A stretch of 64,000 nt of DNA from Pseudoalteromonas sp. GCY (GCF_016695175.1 NZ_CP068022.1:978001-1042000), one strand, 5' to 3'; positions 36,155 to 46,164 are shown, counted from the stretch's first letter. Notes: generated by a model from the sequence alone, not told the origin. Translations and numbers: made by a program.

Positions 36155-37168
36155 TTATACCTCTGGATAAAAAAGTGATATTGAGCGTTGCCAAAACCAA
36201 AATGCCGCAACACTGCCAATTACGTAGATACAAGTCTGATATGGAATATGTTTAACCCTTTGCTGCAATGGGATCTGAGAAGTCATCTTGAAGACAGTAA
36301 CAACCGTGATAATAAAAGCGAGTTGACCCAGCTCTATACCAAGATTAAAAGACACCAATCCCCAAAATAGCTCTATTTGCGGTAAGCCAATTTCATCAAG
36401 AACTGAAGCAAAGCCAAAGCCATGTAACAAGCCAAAACTAGTAGCGACCAATACTGGTTGGCGATAGCCCCATAACTGTTTGTCTTCCTTTGCAATTTCT
36501 ACCGCCATGAACACAATGCTCAAAGCAATTAATATCTCGCAAAACGCTGTTGGTACACTAATCCAATTAAGCGCTGTGGCGATCAGCGTAACTGAGTGAC
36601 CAAAGGTAAAGCCCGTAGCGGTAATAGCAATACGACGCGGGCTGCCGGCCAGTATTATTAGACACAACACGAATAATAGATGGTCCCAGCCTGCTAAAAT
36701 GTGTAAAGCGCCCATTTGAGTATATTGCCAAGCAATCCCTTTAGCGCTTTCTTCGCTTGGTATCTGCCAATCAGTTTGCTGTGGTGCTAATAATTGCGAA
36801 TGCTGTTGACCATTTTCTAGGTTCAGCGTAACAAGAGTCGATAATGACGGGTTACTGGCTGGAAAGTGGACATTGAGTTGACGACCAGCTATAGACTGTT
36901 CACACTGCACAGTTTGTGACATGAGAAACGCGCCTGACTGATGTCGGAGGCGACTTTCCGATTTTCCCTTACACTGAGCATCAATGGTTATTCTCGGTAA
37001 GGAATCAGCTGACATTGACGCTGGTACTTTAATATTAATATCTACCAATTGCGCACGTTGATTTATTTCAATCACAATGGGCCGAGCGTCATGAGCACAG
37101 ATCTGCTGACTATAAGCAACCAAACACAGGGTCGAATACAGTATCAAAATTCGACTGATCAACATCAT
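36155..37168 (-). CDS. HupE/UreJ-type membrane protein
   Basis: A 337-residue protein with a signal peptide, a periplasmic beta-rich domain of about 130 residues and then five to six membrane helices. The helical part has the HupE/UreJ_2 signature (GALHILAGWDHLLFVLCLI, FTFGHSVTLIA, GLLHGFGFASVL). Histidines in it suggest metal binding. Members in hydrogenase or urease loci import nickel; here neither is present, so the role is open. It overlaps the parvulin gene by four bases. Confidence 0.85.
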   Translation of the reverse strand: MMLISRILILYSTLCLVAYSQQICAHDARPIVIEINQRAQLVDINIKVPASMSADSLPRITIDAQCKGKSESRLRHQSGAFLMSQTVQCEQSIAGRQLNVHFPASNPSLSTLVTLNLENGQQHSQLLAPQQTDWQIPSEESAKGIAWQYTQMGALHILAGWDHLLFVLCLIILAGSPRRIAITATGFTFGHSVTLIATALNWISVPTAFCEILIALSIVFMAVEIAKEDKQLWGYRQPVLVATSFGLLHGFGFASVLDEIGLPQIELFWGLVSFNLGIELGQLAFIITVVTVFKMTSQIPLQQRVKHIPYQTCIYVIGSVAAFWFWQRSISLFYPEV

Positions 37169-38064
37169 TGAGTGTCCCCCTTGACTTCGTTGCCCATTAC
37201 GTCGCTTAAATTGACGATATGGTAACCATCAATGAGTCCTGCTATCAGTTCATCTGAAACCTTCCTACGATAAAAGTTGCGGGCATCAGCAATAACGTCA
37301 TCTTTAATTTCGTCAAGCTTTGGTAACCTCGCGGCTTCTCTATCTAACAAAAATACTAGGTGCCAACCATGATCCGATGCGATTGGTCCTAACCATTTTC
37401 CACTCGCAACCGGTAGCTGTTGTAGGTTTTGGATAAATAGTGAGCCAAAGTGGCTTTTAACCACATCAACATTACGCTTCATATAATGACGGTTGTATAG
37501 AAATGCTTCACCAAGTTCGCCTGCACGATCTGGCGTCACCAGCTCACCATTTAGTTGCTCCCGTAATTCAAACAGGCTTCCTTGTTGCACAGTGTCAGCA
37601 GTGTTGCTAAAAAATATATGGCTAAATGTTAATGATGCAGGTTTACGGTAATTTTGTTGATGGCTTTGATAGTATGAATTTACCTGCACTTCAGACAGCT
37701 CCGTCTCAGAAAAGTCACGACTGAGAAATTCCATTTTCTGAACAAGACGTTGGCGAATAACAAAGTCATTTTTTGCTAATTCCAAATTATTTGCTTCTCG
37801 AAATAACACTTCTTCACGAACATAGTCTTGGACTAACTGCTGCTTCTGTGTCGAAGATAAGATGCCAAATTCTGCCTCAACCGCCTCCGCGTCGAAGCGT
37901 TTGATTCGGAATTGCAAATAATTTTTTAGTCGTTGATCACTGATCTCTATAGTCCGCTCTTGGATCTGATCAGGAGCGACATACTGGCGATACGCGATAA
38001 ATAATGTAAAACCAACAAGTAGAAACTGAGCAAGCGGTTGACGTAATAATGAAACCATAATCAC
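37165..38064 (-). CDS. PpiC-type (parvulin) peptidyl-prolyl isomerase, membrane-anchored
   Basis: A 299-residue protein with one N-terminal membrane helix (about 8-25), a SurA-like helical region and a parvulin domain around 135-255 (SLTFSHIFFSN, LGEAFLYNRHYM, LGPIASDHGWHLVFLLDRE). It should act in the periplasm on a folding client, perhaps the TonB receptor or the HupE/UreJ partner. It is coupled to the next gene by a four-base overlap. Confidence 0.85.
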   Translation of the reverse strand: MIMVSLLRQPLAQFLLVGFTLFIAYRQYVAPDQIQERTIEISDQRLKNYLQFRIKRFDAEAVEAEFGILSSTQKQQLVQDYVREEVLFREANNLELAKNDFVIRQRLVQKMEFLSRDFSETELSEVQVNSYYQSHQQNYRKPASLTFSHIFFSNTADTVQQGSLFELREQLNGELVTPDRAGELGEAFLYNRHYMKRNVDVVKSHFGSLFIQNLQQLPVASGKWLGPIASDHGWHLVFLLDREAARLPKLDEIKDDVIADARNFYRRKVSDELIAGLIDGYHIVNLSDVMGNEVKGDTQ

Positions 38065-38127
38065 AAGACCTTAAAAGTTTACTGATTGAAGAAAGTCCAT
38101 CCCCATAAAACCAGAACTACCCCTTGG

Positions 38128-40692
38128 TTATTCGCCAAATGTATAATCGAATCGTAATGCAAAAGAACGCCCTGCAAGCGGCATGAAGTTATGTGCACCA
38201 GCAAATAGCGGTACATCATTTATGTAGTCAAAATGCTCTACATCTGTTAGGTTTTTACCCGTTAATGAAAGAGACCAGCCTTCCTGTAAATCTGAAAGCG
38301 TCACGTTGGCATTGAGGAATGTTTGTGATGGCTCTTTACCAATAGGATCAAGGTCATCTACTCGATATACCGAACTGTGATAGTTCAAATCTAAACTTGA
38401 ATTTAGTTCGAAGTCGCCAAAGTCAGTAACGTAATTCGCGGTTAATGATGAAGTAAACTTAGGGGCATTTGAGGCAGTGCGCCCCGACATATCGTTGATA
38501 CCTGCATTTGCACAGTTAGCATTGCTATAACCCATGGCAATACCAATTTGTGAAGCGATATCATCAGTAGCGGAGTCAAATAACGCCTGTCTTTGGGCAA
38601 TAAATTGATCACTGGTGCAGGCTTGATTAATAAACTCATCATATTCAAAATTAAGTAACCCTATCGCCCCGGTCAAAGTTAATGCTTCCGTTGCGCGCCA
38701 ACGACCATCGACCTCAAGACCATAGCTCACCGCTTTCGCTGCATTTTTTACCTCAAAAGTCGTATTTCCACTAAATACCGACACCTGAATATCATCAAAA
38801 GTTGAGTGAAATGTAGCCATATTTAACTCCGCAGTCCCCTCAAACAATTCCGTTTTTAACCCAAGTTCAAAAGCCAACACATTTTCATCTTCAAATGAGA
38901 CGTCTCTGGAGTCAGCGACATTGTCACGCTTGGAGCTACGCATATAAAACGAGTTAAAACCACCGGACTTAAAACCTGTACTTGCGGTGGCATAAGTCAT
39001 GGAGTCGCCACTTACATCGTATTGGATGCTGACTGACCAAGTTGGGCTTTTCTCATTTCGCTTCATACCCGGGTCTGAACTGGTAAAGTGGTGTGTTGCA
39101 AATTCACCGACTTGTTGAGAAACGGCGATCACAAGCGGATTCGAAGATTCTGTGCGGTTATTTACAGTAAAGTCTGTTGCATAACCGTCTTTGGCGCCCG
39201 ACTTATCTTCTTTGGTGTATCGCACACCAACCGTTGCACGCAATTGCTCAGATATGTGCCAAGTACCTTGGGCAAAAATACCCAAAGTGTCAGTGTCTTG
39301 ATCTAACAATGCATAACGCCCAACTCCAGTTGGAATGCCGTCAAATGCCGCTGCGGTACCACACACATTAACTAATGAAGCGAAACCACCTAAACCGATA
39401 ACACCAGCTCCGGTGGCTTCCACATTTCCTGAAACGTAGACCTTATTAAAATCCCCCCCAAAGGCACTAATCCCTTGCTTACAGCCCGCCATTAATACCT
39501 GCTGTAAAGTTGGAATGTTAAAGAGTGACAATCCGTCTAGCACTAAATCTTGGTGCTGCCAATATAGCCCCGTCATGTACTCAAATTGACTGCCAATTGT
39601 TGAGGCAAAACGAATTTCTAGACTAGTTTGACTAAAATCCTCACTATCGCTGAAACGCAAACCGTCCAACCCTGAATAATCGGCATCTAAATTACGGTCA
39701 AATTGGTAAGCCGAGTAACCCGCCGTAATGGTTAAATCACCAGCGTCAAAGTTAGATTCACTGATTAACGTAAATTCACTTGCATCTCCAATCATTGTTT
39801 GATTGGAACCAAAATCAATCACCGGATTGCTATTACCAATAAATGACCCGGTATAACTTGAAAATGAACCTAATGGCGCTAGAGGCCCAGGTTTTTTCAT
39901 GGCGTGTGGAAAGCTATTGATATCAAAGTCGCTGGTCTCATAAACAAGCGTAACCAGAGTGTTGTCCGCGGCATCCCACTCTAAGGTTAAACGCCCCATC
40001 ATCTCCTCACTTTGGGGAGTGTCGCTATCGTAGTACTTATTGTATACCCATCCCTCATCCACCTCCCTTGACATAACAAATACTCTACCTCGGAGGCCGC
40101 TAGACAATGCACCAGTTACCATGCCACTCAATTCTGTTTGCCCAAACGTCGGTGAATAAGCCACTGAGACTTTGCCATTGAAAGTCTCGTCTGGCTTAGC
40201 TGTTGTAATGTTTAAAGCACCGGCGACGGTATTCTTACCAAATAATATACTCTGCGGCCCACGCATTACCTCTACACGTTCAACATCAACAAATGAGAAA
40301 CGTGATTGAGCACCACGCCCCCTGTAAATACCGTTAACAAACGTACCAACTGACTGTTCAAAACCTGCTAGGTTACCTGACTGCATACCACGTATATTAA
40401 TACGATCAGCGATGGAATCTTTTGCAACTTTAAAATTGGGAATATATGAAGATAAATCTTCCATGCGCTCAATGCCTACCTGCTCCATTTTTTCAGCATT
40501 CATTGCCGAAACTGATAAGGGCACTTCTCGCAAAGATTGGACACGCTTCTGTGATGTAACAATGATCCGTTCTAATTTATTAGACTTGGTGTTTTCGAGC
40601 TCTTCAGCATTTATGACTCTATGACTCAGCGCACTTAAAATTACTGCACTTGCTAATGTCTTTCTAGCCATTAAACCTTGGTTATATATCAT
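38128..40692 (-). CDS. TonB-dependent outer-membrane receptor
   Basis: An 854-residue receptor with a signal peptide, TonB box region (ERIIVTSQKR), plug domain (about 55-170, with VERVEVMRGPQSILFGKNTVAGALNI in part) and a 22-strand barrel ending in FDYTFGE. It probably imports the substrate handled by the catabolic island. GGAG lies eight bases before the ATG at 40692. It is the first gene of the island, divergent from the AraC regulator. Confidence 0.92.
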   Translation of the reverse strand: MIYNQGLMARKTLASAVILSALSHRVINAEELENTKSNKLERIIVTSQKRVQSLREVPLSVSAMNAEKMEQVGIERMEDLSSYIPNFKVAKDSIADRINIRGMQSGNLAGFEQSVGTFVNGIYRGRGAQSRFSFVDVERVEVMRGPQSILFGKNTVAGALNITTAKPDETFNGKVSVAYSPTFGQTELSGMVTGALSSGLRGRVFVMSREVDEGWVYNKYYDSDTPQSEEMMGRLTLEWDAADNTLVTLVYETSDFDINSFPHAMKKPGPLAPLGSFSSYTGSFIGNSNPVIDFGSNQTMIGDASEFTLISESNFDAGDLTITAGYSAYQFDRNLDADYSGLDGLRFSDSEDFSQTSLEIRFASTIGSQFEYMTGLYWQHQDLVLDGLSLFNIPTLQQVLMAGCKQGISAFGGDFNKVYVSGNVEATGAGVIGLGGFASLVNVCGTAAAFDGIPTGVGRYALLDQDTDTLGIFAQGTWHISEQLRATVGVRYTKEDKSGAKDGYATDFTVNNRTESSNPLVIAVSQQVGEFATHHFTSSDPGMKRNEKSPTWSVSIQYDVSGDSMTYATASTGFKSGGFNSFYMRSSKRDNVADSRDVSFEDENVLAFELGLKTELFEGTAELNMATFHSTFDDIQVSVFSGNTTFEVKNAAKAVSYGLEVDGRWRATEALTLTGAIGLLNFEYDEFINQACTSDQFIAQRQALFDSATDDIASQIGIAMGYSNANCANAGINDMSGRTASNAPKFTSSLTANYVTDFGDFELNSSLDLNYHSSVYRVDDLDPIGKEPSQTFLNANVTLSDLQEGWSLSLTGKNLTDVEHFDYINDVPLFAGAHNFMPLAGRSFALRFDYTFGE

Positions 40693-40961
40693 AGCAATTA
40701 CTCCACCTTAGTCTTTCGCATTTGACGTAGCCATCATTATTTCACTAGAAAAAGTGATGCGATTCTTATTAGTTGGTTTTATTTTTTTAAAAATGACAAC
40801 GGTTCTATTGTTAGCACCAATATCACAATAATTACTTGACAATTTGAGACATTAAATTGACATTAAGAGACAGAAAGGCAACTTAAAATAAATAAACTAG
40901 AAAATATAATGATAAATAATATTAATTATAAGAAATAAGGGTTGCTAAATAAGGAGGGATA
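40693..40961. promoter_or_regulatory. Divergent promoter region between the TonB receptor and AraC genes
   Basis: The 269-base AT-rich gap separates divergent genes and must hold both promoters and probably AraC operators. Two near-copies of a TTGA-CAtt motif, in TTGACAATTTGAGACATTAA and ATTGACATTAAGAGACA, lie around 40838-40872. An AAGGAGGGAT ribosome binding site is directly before the regulator's ATG. Confidence 0.45.
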
Positions 40962-41975
40962 ATGCAGTATTTTGTTAGATCAGCGTCTCTATCTGGCTAT
41001 GTTGAATTGGTCAATGAGCTGGGTGGAGATCCCATCGCGCTGCTCACTGCTGCTAACATTATTCCTGCACAGTTAAATAATCCAGACAACATGATTTTGT
41101 ATCGCCAACTTGGTGATTTACTTGAAAACTCAGCAAAGCATCTCAATTCTCCTACTTTTGGTACAGCACTCAGTTTAAAGCAAAATATCACTACCATAGG
41201 GCTAATCGGTGCTTATATGTGTCAGCAGAATACAATTGGTGACGCACTAAGGGTTGCACGCAGATATACTTATATGCATGCACAAGGTGCATCTTTTGAT
41301 ATCGTAGAAGAGGCATCAGACTATTGTATGATTAAGTTTGAGCTGCTAATAGATAAAGAACAGCATTACACACAGCTTGTTCAACTCAGTTTGGGTCTAA
41401 TTTTCCGCGTAATTCAAGATATGGTTGGCAACAATTGGAAAGCTGATTGCATTTATTTTCGCCAGCCAAATCCCTTTTTCAATAATCATGATTTTTTATC
41501 CGTATGCAGACAAAAAATTCAGTTTGAGAAAGAAATGGATGCATTACGCTTCCCGTCAAAAGTATTAACGTACAAACCTCAAATGCCGATAAACTTGATA
41601 AATGACATCGTTGCCAATCAATTTCGTCAAAATGGCCCCACCACAGAGCTGATTAACATTGACGTGATCCGTCATGCAATCAACATGCTACTATCTACGG
41701 GAGATTGCAATAAGAAAAATATCGCCTTGAGCTTAGGATTACACCCAAAAAAACTTGAACGAACACTTCAAGAGCATCAAACATCTTATAGAGGTTTATT
41801 GGAAGAAACGAGAAAGGAAATAGCCTTAAGAATGCTACAATTAGGAGATGTTTCGATGACAACATTGGCATTAAACTTAGGTTATTCCGAGCTCTCGGCG
41901 TTTAGCCGTAGCTTCAAAACATGGTTTGGTGTATCACCGCATCATTATAAAAACCGGGTAAAGGATATCCAGTAA
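40962..41975 (+). CDS. AraC-family regulator (OruR/arabinose-binding-like N-domain)
   Basis: A 337-residue regulator with a ligand domain of the Arabinose_bd type (about 1-215) and a C-terminal double helix-turn-helix (about 235-332, with ALNLGYSELSAFSRSFKTWFGVSP). It sits divergent to the island, so it is the likely substrate-responsive activator of the TonB receptor to ligase genes. Confidence 0.9.
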   Translation: MQYFVRSASLSGYVELVNELGGDPIALLTAANIIPAQLNNPDNMILYRQLGDLLENSAKHLNSPTFGTALSLKQNITTIGLIGAYMCQQNTIGDALRVARRYTYMHAQGASFDIVEEASDYCMIKFELLIDKEQHYTQLVQLSLGLIFRVIQDMVGNNWKADCIYFRQPNPFFNNHDFLSVCRQKIQFEKEMDALRFPSKVLTYKPQMPINLINDIVANQFRQNGPTTELINIDVIRHAINMLLSTGDCNKKNIALSLGLHPKKLERTLQEHQTSYRGLLEETRKEIALRMLQLGDVSMTTLALNLGYSELSAFSRSFKTWFGVSPHHYKNRVKDIQ

Positions 41976-42010
41976 AATAAAGCTATCAGCGGATAAAAAA
42001 CTGTTATTAA

Positions 42011-42177
42011 TTAATCTGAGGTTTGGAGAAGGAATGAGCTAAATTATTGTTTTTGAAGTTCACCTTAAATTACATCTTTGTCTAGCCAGAGAGTTTTACT
42101 GATAACCAGGCGAATTTACGTAGTTAGCGCTAAAACTGGCAGCTAGAAGGACATTAGTTATCCGAAGCTTAGGTTAA
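42011..42177. mobile_element. MITE-like repeat, copy A
   Basis: A 167-bp non-coding element with imperfect terminal inverted repeats: left TTAATCTGAGGTTTGGAG, right reverse TTAACCTAAGCTTCGGAT. It aligns along its length with the inverted copy at 47519-47719. It ends ten bases from the MFS stop codon. No coding capacity. Confidence 0.7.
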
Positions 42178-42186
42178 ATTCTACTT

Positions 42187-43605
42187 TTAAAACGCTTGCT
42201 TTCGGCTAATCACAAATACGGCAACGAGCGAAACCAAAATAAACAGTGCAGCGAGTAAAAAAGTCAGTGAAAATGCCATATTAAGTTGTGCAGAGCTTGC
42301 TAAGGCCGCACTCTTTACCTGCAACAACACGCTAAATACACCACCAAGTAATGAGGCTCCGGTCATTAGCCCTAAGTTTTTACATAAATTAATGAGCCCA
42401 GATCCCATGCCCTTTTCTTTTTCGGCTACTGTCGTCATCACAAAGGTATGGTGGGCCGCTAGAAACAACTGCCTTCCGGGAGTTAATACAAATAACGCCA
42501 CAACATAGCCATAAAGTCCAAATAATGAAGGTAAGATTGCAAAGCTAATTGTCCCAATGAGGATCATCAGCAAGCCCAAAAACATAGCAAACGCGATACC
42601 AAAATGATCAACCACCTCGCCTGACGGATAACCAGCAACAGCAGCAATACAAGGTCCAATAGACACAATAAGACCAACCGTGACTGGGCTTAGCTCTAAC
42701 GCATAAGTAAGATAAAAAGGCCCGACAACTAATGTCGACATCGCGATGGCGTCAACAATAAAGCTCACGATTAACGAGGTATTGCGTAGCTTGTGTTTAA
42801 GAAAAGCCAAACTCACAAGTGGAAATTGAGCACGCTTTTGGCTTTGTACAAACCAGTAGATAAAAGCCACAGAAAATAAGAAAAATATGCTATGCAAGAC
42901 AAGACTAAACGAACTACTCGATGGCATAGCCAACACATAAAATAGGCATGACGCCGACAGCCACACGCTTCCAATAACATCAAAACGCTGTAGCTCAGGT
43001 GGACTTGCGACATCATCAGGCAGAAACCTTGCTATTAAAAAGTAAGCTGCACCACCGAGCAATATCATCAACCAAAAAGTGAACTGCCATGATAACCATT
43101 CTAGCATTGCGCCACTTAGCAATGGTCCCAGTGCCGTGCCAATTGCAGCGGTAGTACCGAGTAACCCCATTGCAAGTCCAACTTTACGCTTTGGCATCGC
43201 AACGCTTGCCAGTGCAAATACTTGGGATAATAACAGCGCAGCACCAATGCCTTGGAACAGCCTAGCAGCAATCAACATCCAAAGATTTACACTCAGCCCA
43301 GCGACAATGGAGCCCACACAAAAGACACCAATCCCAATGCGAAGTGCCCTTTTTCGGCCAACACTATCTCCAACAGCGCCAGCACCAAGAATAAACGCGG
43401 TAAGCGAAAGCAAATATGCCACAACTACCCAATTCACCAATGCCTGCCCAACGCCAAACTCCTCCGCAAGTGTTGGCAATAAGACATTGATACTACTCAT
43501 GCCAAGCGTTGGCAAAATGAGTACCACAGCCAAGCTGAACAACACCCGCTTTTGTCCGGCTCCCAGGGCAGTTTTATCCTCTGTATTTACCGTATCTTCT
43601 AACAT
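42187..43605 (-). CDS. MFS drug-resistance-type transporter (DHA2, 14 helices)
   Basis: A 472-residue membrane protein with about 14 helices. The motif-A loop (GDSVGRKRAL) and the motif-C segment in helix 5 (GLLGTTAAIGTALGPLLSG) mark a proton-coupled exporter. It probably pumps a toxic compound out of the cytoplasm. The promoter at 43647-43677 has the 19-base spacer and dyad of MerR-family control, so expression is likely induced by that regulator's ligand. Confidence 0.9.
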   Translation of the reverse strand: MLEDTVNTEDKTALGAGQKRVLFSLAVVLILPTLGMSSINVLLPTLAEEFGVGQALVNWVVVAYLLSLTAFILGAGAVGDSVGRKRALRIGIGVFCVGSIVAGLSVNLWMLIAARLFQGIGAALLLSQVFALASVAMPKRKVGLAMGLLGTTAAIGTALGPLLSGAMLEWLSWQFTFWLMILLGGAAYFLIARFLPDDVASPPELQRFDVIGSVWLSASCLFYVLAMPSSSSFSLVLHSIFFLFSVAFIYWFVQSQKRAQFPLVSLAFLKHKLRNTSLIVSFIVDAIAMSTLVVGPFYLTYALELSPVTVGLIVSIGPCIAAVAGYPSGEVVDHFGIAFAMFLGLLMILIGTISFAILPSLFGLYGYVVALFVLTPGRQLFLAAHHTFVMTTVAEKEKGMGSGLINLCKNLGLMTGASLLGGVFSVLLQVKSAALASSAQLNMAFSLTFLLAALFILVSLVAVFVISRKQAF

Positions 43606-43646
43606 GCGTTACCACTCCTACCATTGTGCCATGCTAACAAGTGGTG

Positions 43647-43677
43647 ACTGTACTACTTCAAGTGAACTTGAGGTCAA
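43647..43677 (-). promoter_or_regulatory. MerR-type promoter of the MFS transporter
   Basis: On the minus strand TTGACC (43672-43677) and TACAGT (43647-43652) are separated by exactly 19 bases. The dyad CTTCAAGTGAACTTGAGG (43656-43673) fills the spacer. Long spacers with such dyads are typical of MerR/SoxR-activated promoters. Confidence 0.7.
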
Positions 43678-43866
43678 GTGTGGTAGGAGCCTACACATTT
43701 TTGTATGAATTAGGTTTTTGACAACTTATTAATAAGGTTAGCGACAAGAGAAGTTTGATATTTATTAGATAAAGTGGCGAAAAATAATGAAGAGTGGGTC
43801 AAGTGCCATTTCTTATTTGCAACTACAGAAATGACACTGTGTTGGTACTTTGAGATTAAAGTAGTT

Positions 43867-44193
43867 TTACAACCCCATTGCGGCCATATGCATTTTTGAT
43901 TTTGTCTTTACCGCAACTGCGCTCACGCATACTTTATAGTGTTGCTTTTCATTTTTTAGTTTTCTGAGTAACAACTCTCGCGCAGACTTTTTAATATAAT
44001 TAATTGGGGATTGTCCTATGGTCATTGGCCTAGGCACCAAATCCATCAAATCGGAACACTTCTTCGACTGTTGCAGCATTTTAACAGTTTGATCAAACAC
44101 AGCGTCGTTTATATCCCAGCTGTCTACTTGTGCTCCATAAAGGCTTGAGAGAAAAGTTCTCAAGTTGTCTTTTTCTTTATCACTTAATGCCAT
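43867..44193 (-). CDS. Hypothetical protein
   Basis: A 108-residue basic protein, lysine-rich and without membrane helices. An apparent helix 40-70 contains MTIGQSPINYIKKSARELLL. It follows the exported protein gene after five bases, so the two form an operon. Family not recognised. Confidence 0.6.
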   Translation of the reverse strand: MALSDKEKDNLRTFLSSLYGAQVDSWDINDAVFDQTVKMLQQSKKCSDLMDLVPRPMTIGQSPINYIKKSARELLLRKLKNEKQHYKVCVSAVAVKTKSKMHMAAMGL

Positions 44194-44198
44194 GATTA

Positions 44199-44693
44199 CT
44201 AACTCCTTTTAACTATTTTGTTTATCACATTTTGAAACTGTATTTGTTGTCCAAAAACCTCTATTTTATGAATAACTTGTGCTTCAAGAACAAACACTAT
44301 TCCATGCGCTTCCTCTTTGTTGTAACTACTAAATATCGTAATATCGTCAATTGATTTCTGCTGAACATTCTGTATTGGAAAAGAGTTTGCGATCTCTTCT
44401 GAAAGTACCTGGAGCCAAGCAGGCAATTTCATTCTTGAATCGACCTCAAACAAACTCCGTATAAATTGATGTTCATGCCCAGATAAATCAACAGCAGGTA
44501 TAAATTTTTGCGGATCTAACGTTTCGTGAAGCAACTTATTATCTTCAAACGTCAACACTAACGTTTCAGATACATGCGAAATAATAATAGGTGAGTCGAC
44601 ATTTAACTTGATGACCTTCGATAGGATCAACTCTTGAGCGCTAAGACTGGTTGCCCAAAAGAAAAAAATGAGTGTAAATACGGTCCTTATCAT
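44199..44693 (-). CDS. Exported hypothetical protein
   Basis: A 164-residue protein with a clear signal peptide (about 1-19, FFFWATSLSAQ). The mature part is mixed alpha/beta with no motif I recognise and no cysteine. First gene of a two-gene minus-strand unit. Confidence 0.65.
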   Translation of the reverse strand: MIRTVFTLIFFFWATSLSAQELILSKVIKLNVDSPIIISHVSETLVLTFEDNKLLHETLDPQKFIPAVDLSGHEHQFIRSLFEVDSRMKLPAWLQVLSEEIANSFPIQNVQQKSIDDITIFSSYNKEEAHGIVFVLEAQVIHKIEVFGQQIQFQNVINKIVKRS

Positions 44694-44882
44694 ACCATTA
44701 CTCCTTTAAATTAATTCAAAATAGTATAGCGCTAGGTTAACGAGTTACTGACTTTCCTCTATCAATAACTCGCCCTTAATTACAAAAACCTTAACTTTGA
44801 CATGCTATGAGCACATAAATTAACTTAACCTTAATGCTGTTCTGACACTTCAGAGTTCGGTTTTATTCCATGGTAGGGAAAT

Positions 44883-45086
44883 ATGAGAGATACCCTTTTT
44901 AGAAAGCTATTTATCGGTCCATTACCACCTAGAATAGATCCACCCGCATCACTAGGAAAATCACAATTGGTAGGCCCTGACTATCCTTATCCAGTATGTG
45001 CAGCTTACCCGTACGCTGACAATATAAATAACAAAACATACATAGCTATCATACTGGCTCTAATTCTATCGGGAATATTAAACTAA
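44883..45086 (+). CDS. Small proline-rich protein with C-terminal hydrophobic helix
   Basis: A 67-residue frame. The first half is rich in Pro and Tyr (PLPPRIDPPAS, GPDYPYPVCAAYPYAD) and the last 20 residues form a hydrophobic helix (YIAIILALILSGILN). GGTAGGG lies shortly before the ATG and a terminator-like hairpin follows. A small membrane protein is plausible; no relative is recognised. Confidence 0.45.
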   Translation: MRDTLFRKLFIGPLPPRIDPPASLGKSQLVGPDYPYPVCAAYPYADNINNKTYIAIILALILSGILN

Positions 45087-45123
45087 CGACAATAACGGAA
45101 AGTTAAAGACTAACAAGGAATTA

Positions 45124-45174
45124 GCTTGGGTACGCTACCGCATTTGTAATATGTAAGTAGCCCCCAAGCCTTTT
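45124..45174 (+). terminator. Terminator candidate after the small proline-rich protein
   Basis: A two-part stem, GCTTGGG/CCCAAGC and GCTAC/GTAGC, lies at 45124-45169 and is followed by CTTTT. Confidence 0.5.
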
Positions 45175-45255
45175 AGTTTAGCATTAGCAATACATCATAA
45201 CGAAGGAACAAAGATATAAGAGTTGTCAAGCAGCTTTAAATATAGTGCTTAATAC

Positions 45256-46164
45256 TTAATCTATTGGTTTCAGATCCTTTATAAACTGCGCATCAATCCA
45301 ATAAAGATCTGATTGAGAACCTTTTTTACCGTTTGCATGCGGCACCATTCTACTAAAAAGGAAATACTTTCCGTCAGGTGTAAAATGTGGTCCACCTTCT
45401 TCAGCTTCCGTATTGACTTTATCTCCCAAATTAATAGCTTCTCCCCAAGAGCCATCTTTTGCACGAAAACTAATATAAAGATCACTACTACCAAAGCCAG
45501 TTTCTCTTACACTATCCCACATGATGTAACTTTCATCTGGCGCAATATAAGGGTGTGCATTCCATTTACCTGTATTGATTGCTTTACTTAGCGGTTCAGG
45601 TGGTTGTCGTTTCCCGTCAATTAGCAGCGAATAACGGAGCACCCCATTGCCATCTGAAGTTCTCTCATCAAAAACTAGCGTGCCCTTAGCCGATGCTGAA
45701 AGCCCCATGATGGGGTACTTTTCAAATTCGGGGCCTAAGCTTTTCATCTCGGACCACCCTTCAGCGGTACGCTCCTTATATTTGGCTCCATAACGGAGCG
45801 TTTTCCCATCTGGCGAGAAAAATGGCCTACGCTCTCCTTTTGCCATCACTGCCCTTTGCCAGCTATCACCCACTCTTGTAAAAACAAGAGACTCAGGCTC
45901 TTTGGCATCAGAGGTGTGCTTCCACCTGCTAACATAGAATTTGTTCATATCAAGAGAGAAGCCACCAGAGTCTCCCCATTCTTCGGTATTCACAATACCA
46001 GGAGCAAAAGGCTTAGCGATTAGGCCTGGTGGCGTTTGCCCAAGATAAGGACCTTTGAGTATTCCAGAAGTCGCTTCAAACGGTCCTTTAGCTTCTGCCA
46101 CTTCGCAGCTGCTCATAAGTATGGCTAGAGTGACAAAGCTTTTTTGTACTATTTTATTGGTCAT
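45256..46164 (-). CDS. TolB-like (PD40) beta-propeller protein, exported
   Basis: A 302-residue protein with a signal peptide and possible lipobox (LMSSC). It carries PD40/TolB-type propeller blades: FFSPDGKTLRYGA, AYIAPDESYIMWDS (variant) and HFTPDGKYFLFSRM. Such proteins bind partners or ligands in the envelope. No enzyme site is seen. Confidence 0.8.
   Translation of the reverse strand: MTNKIVQKSFVTLAILMSSCEVAEAKGPFEATSGILKGPYLGQTPPGLIAKPFAPGIVNTEEWGDSGGFSLDMNKFYVSRWKHTSDAKEPESLVFTRVGDSWQRAVMAKGERRPFFSPDGKTLRYGAKYKERTAEGWSEMKSLGPEFEKYPIMGLSASAKGTLVFDERTSDGNGVLRYSLLIDGKRQPPEPLSKAINTGKWNAHPYIAPDESYIMWDSVRETGFGSSDLYISFRAKDGSWGEAINLGDKVNTEAEEGGPHFTPDGKYFLFSRMVPHANGKKGSQSDLYWIDAQFIKDLKPID

Noticed and set aside
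44883..45086. RiPP precursor reading of the small Pro/Tyr-rich gene
   Set aside because: No modifying enzyme or transporter gene is next to it; the C-terminal membrane helix argues for a membrane peptide instead.
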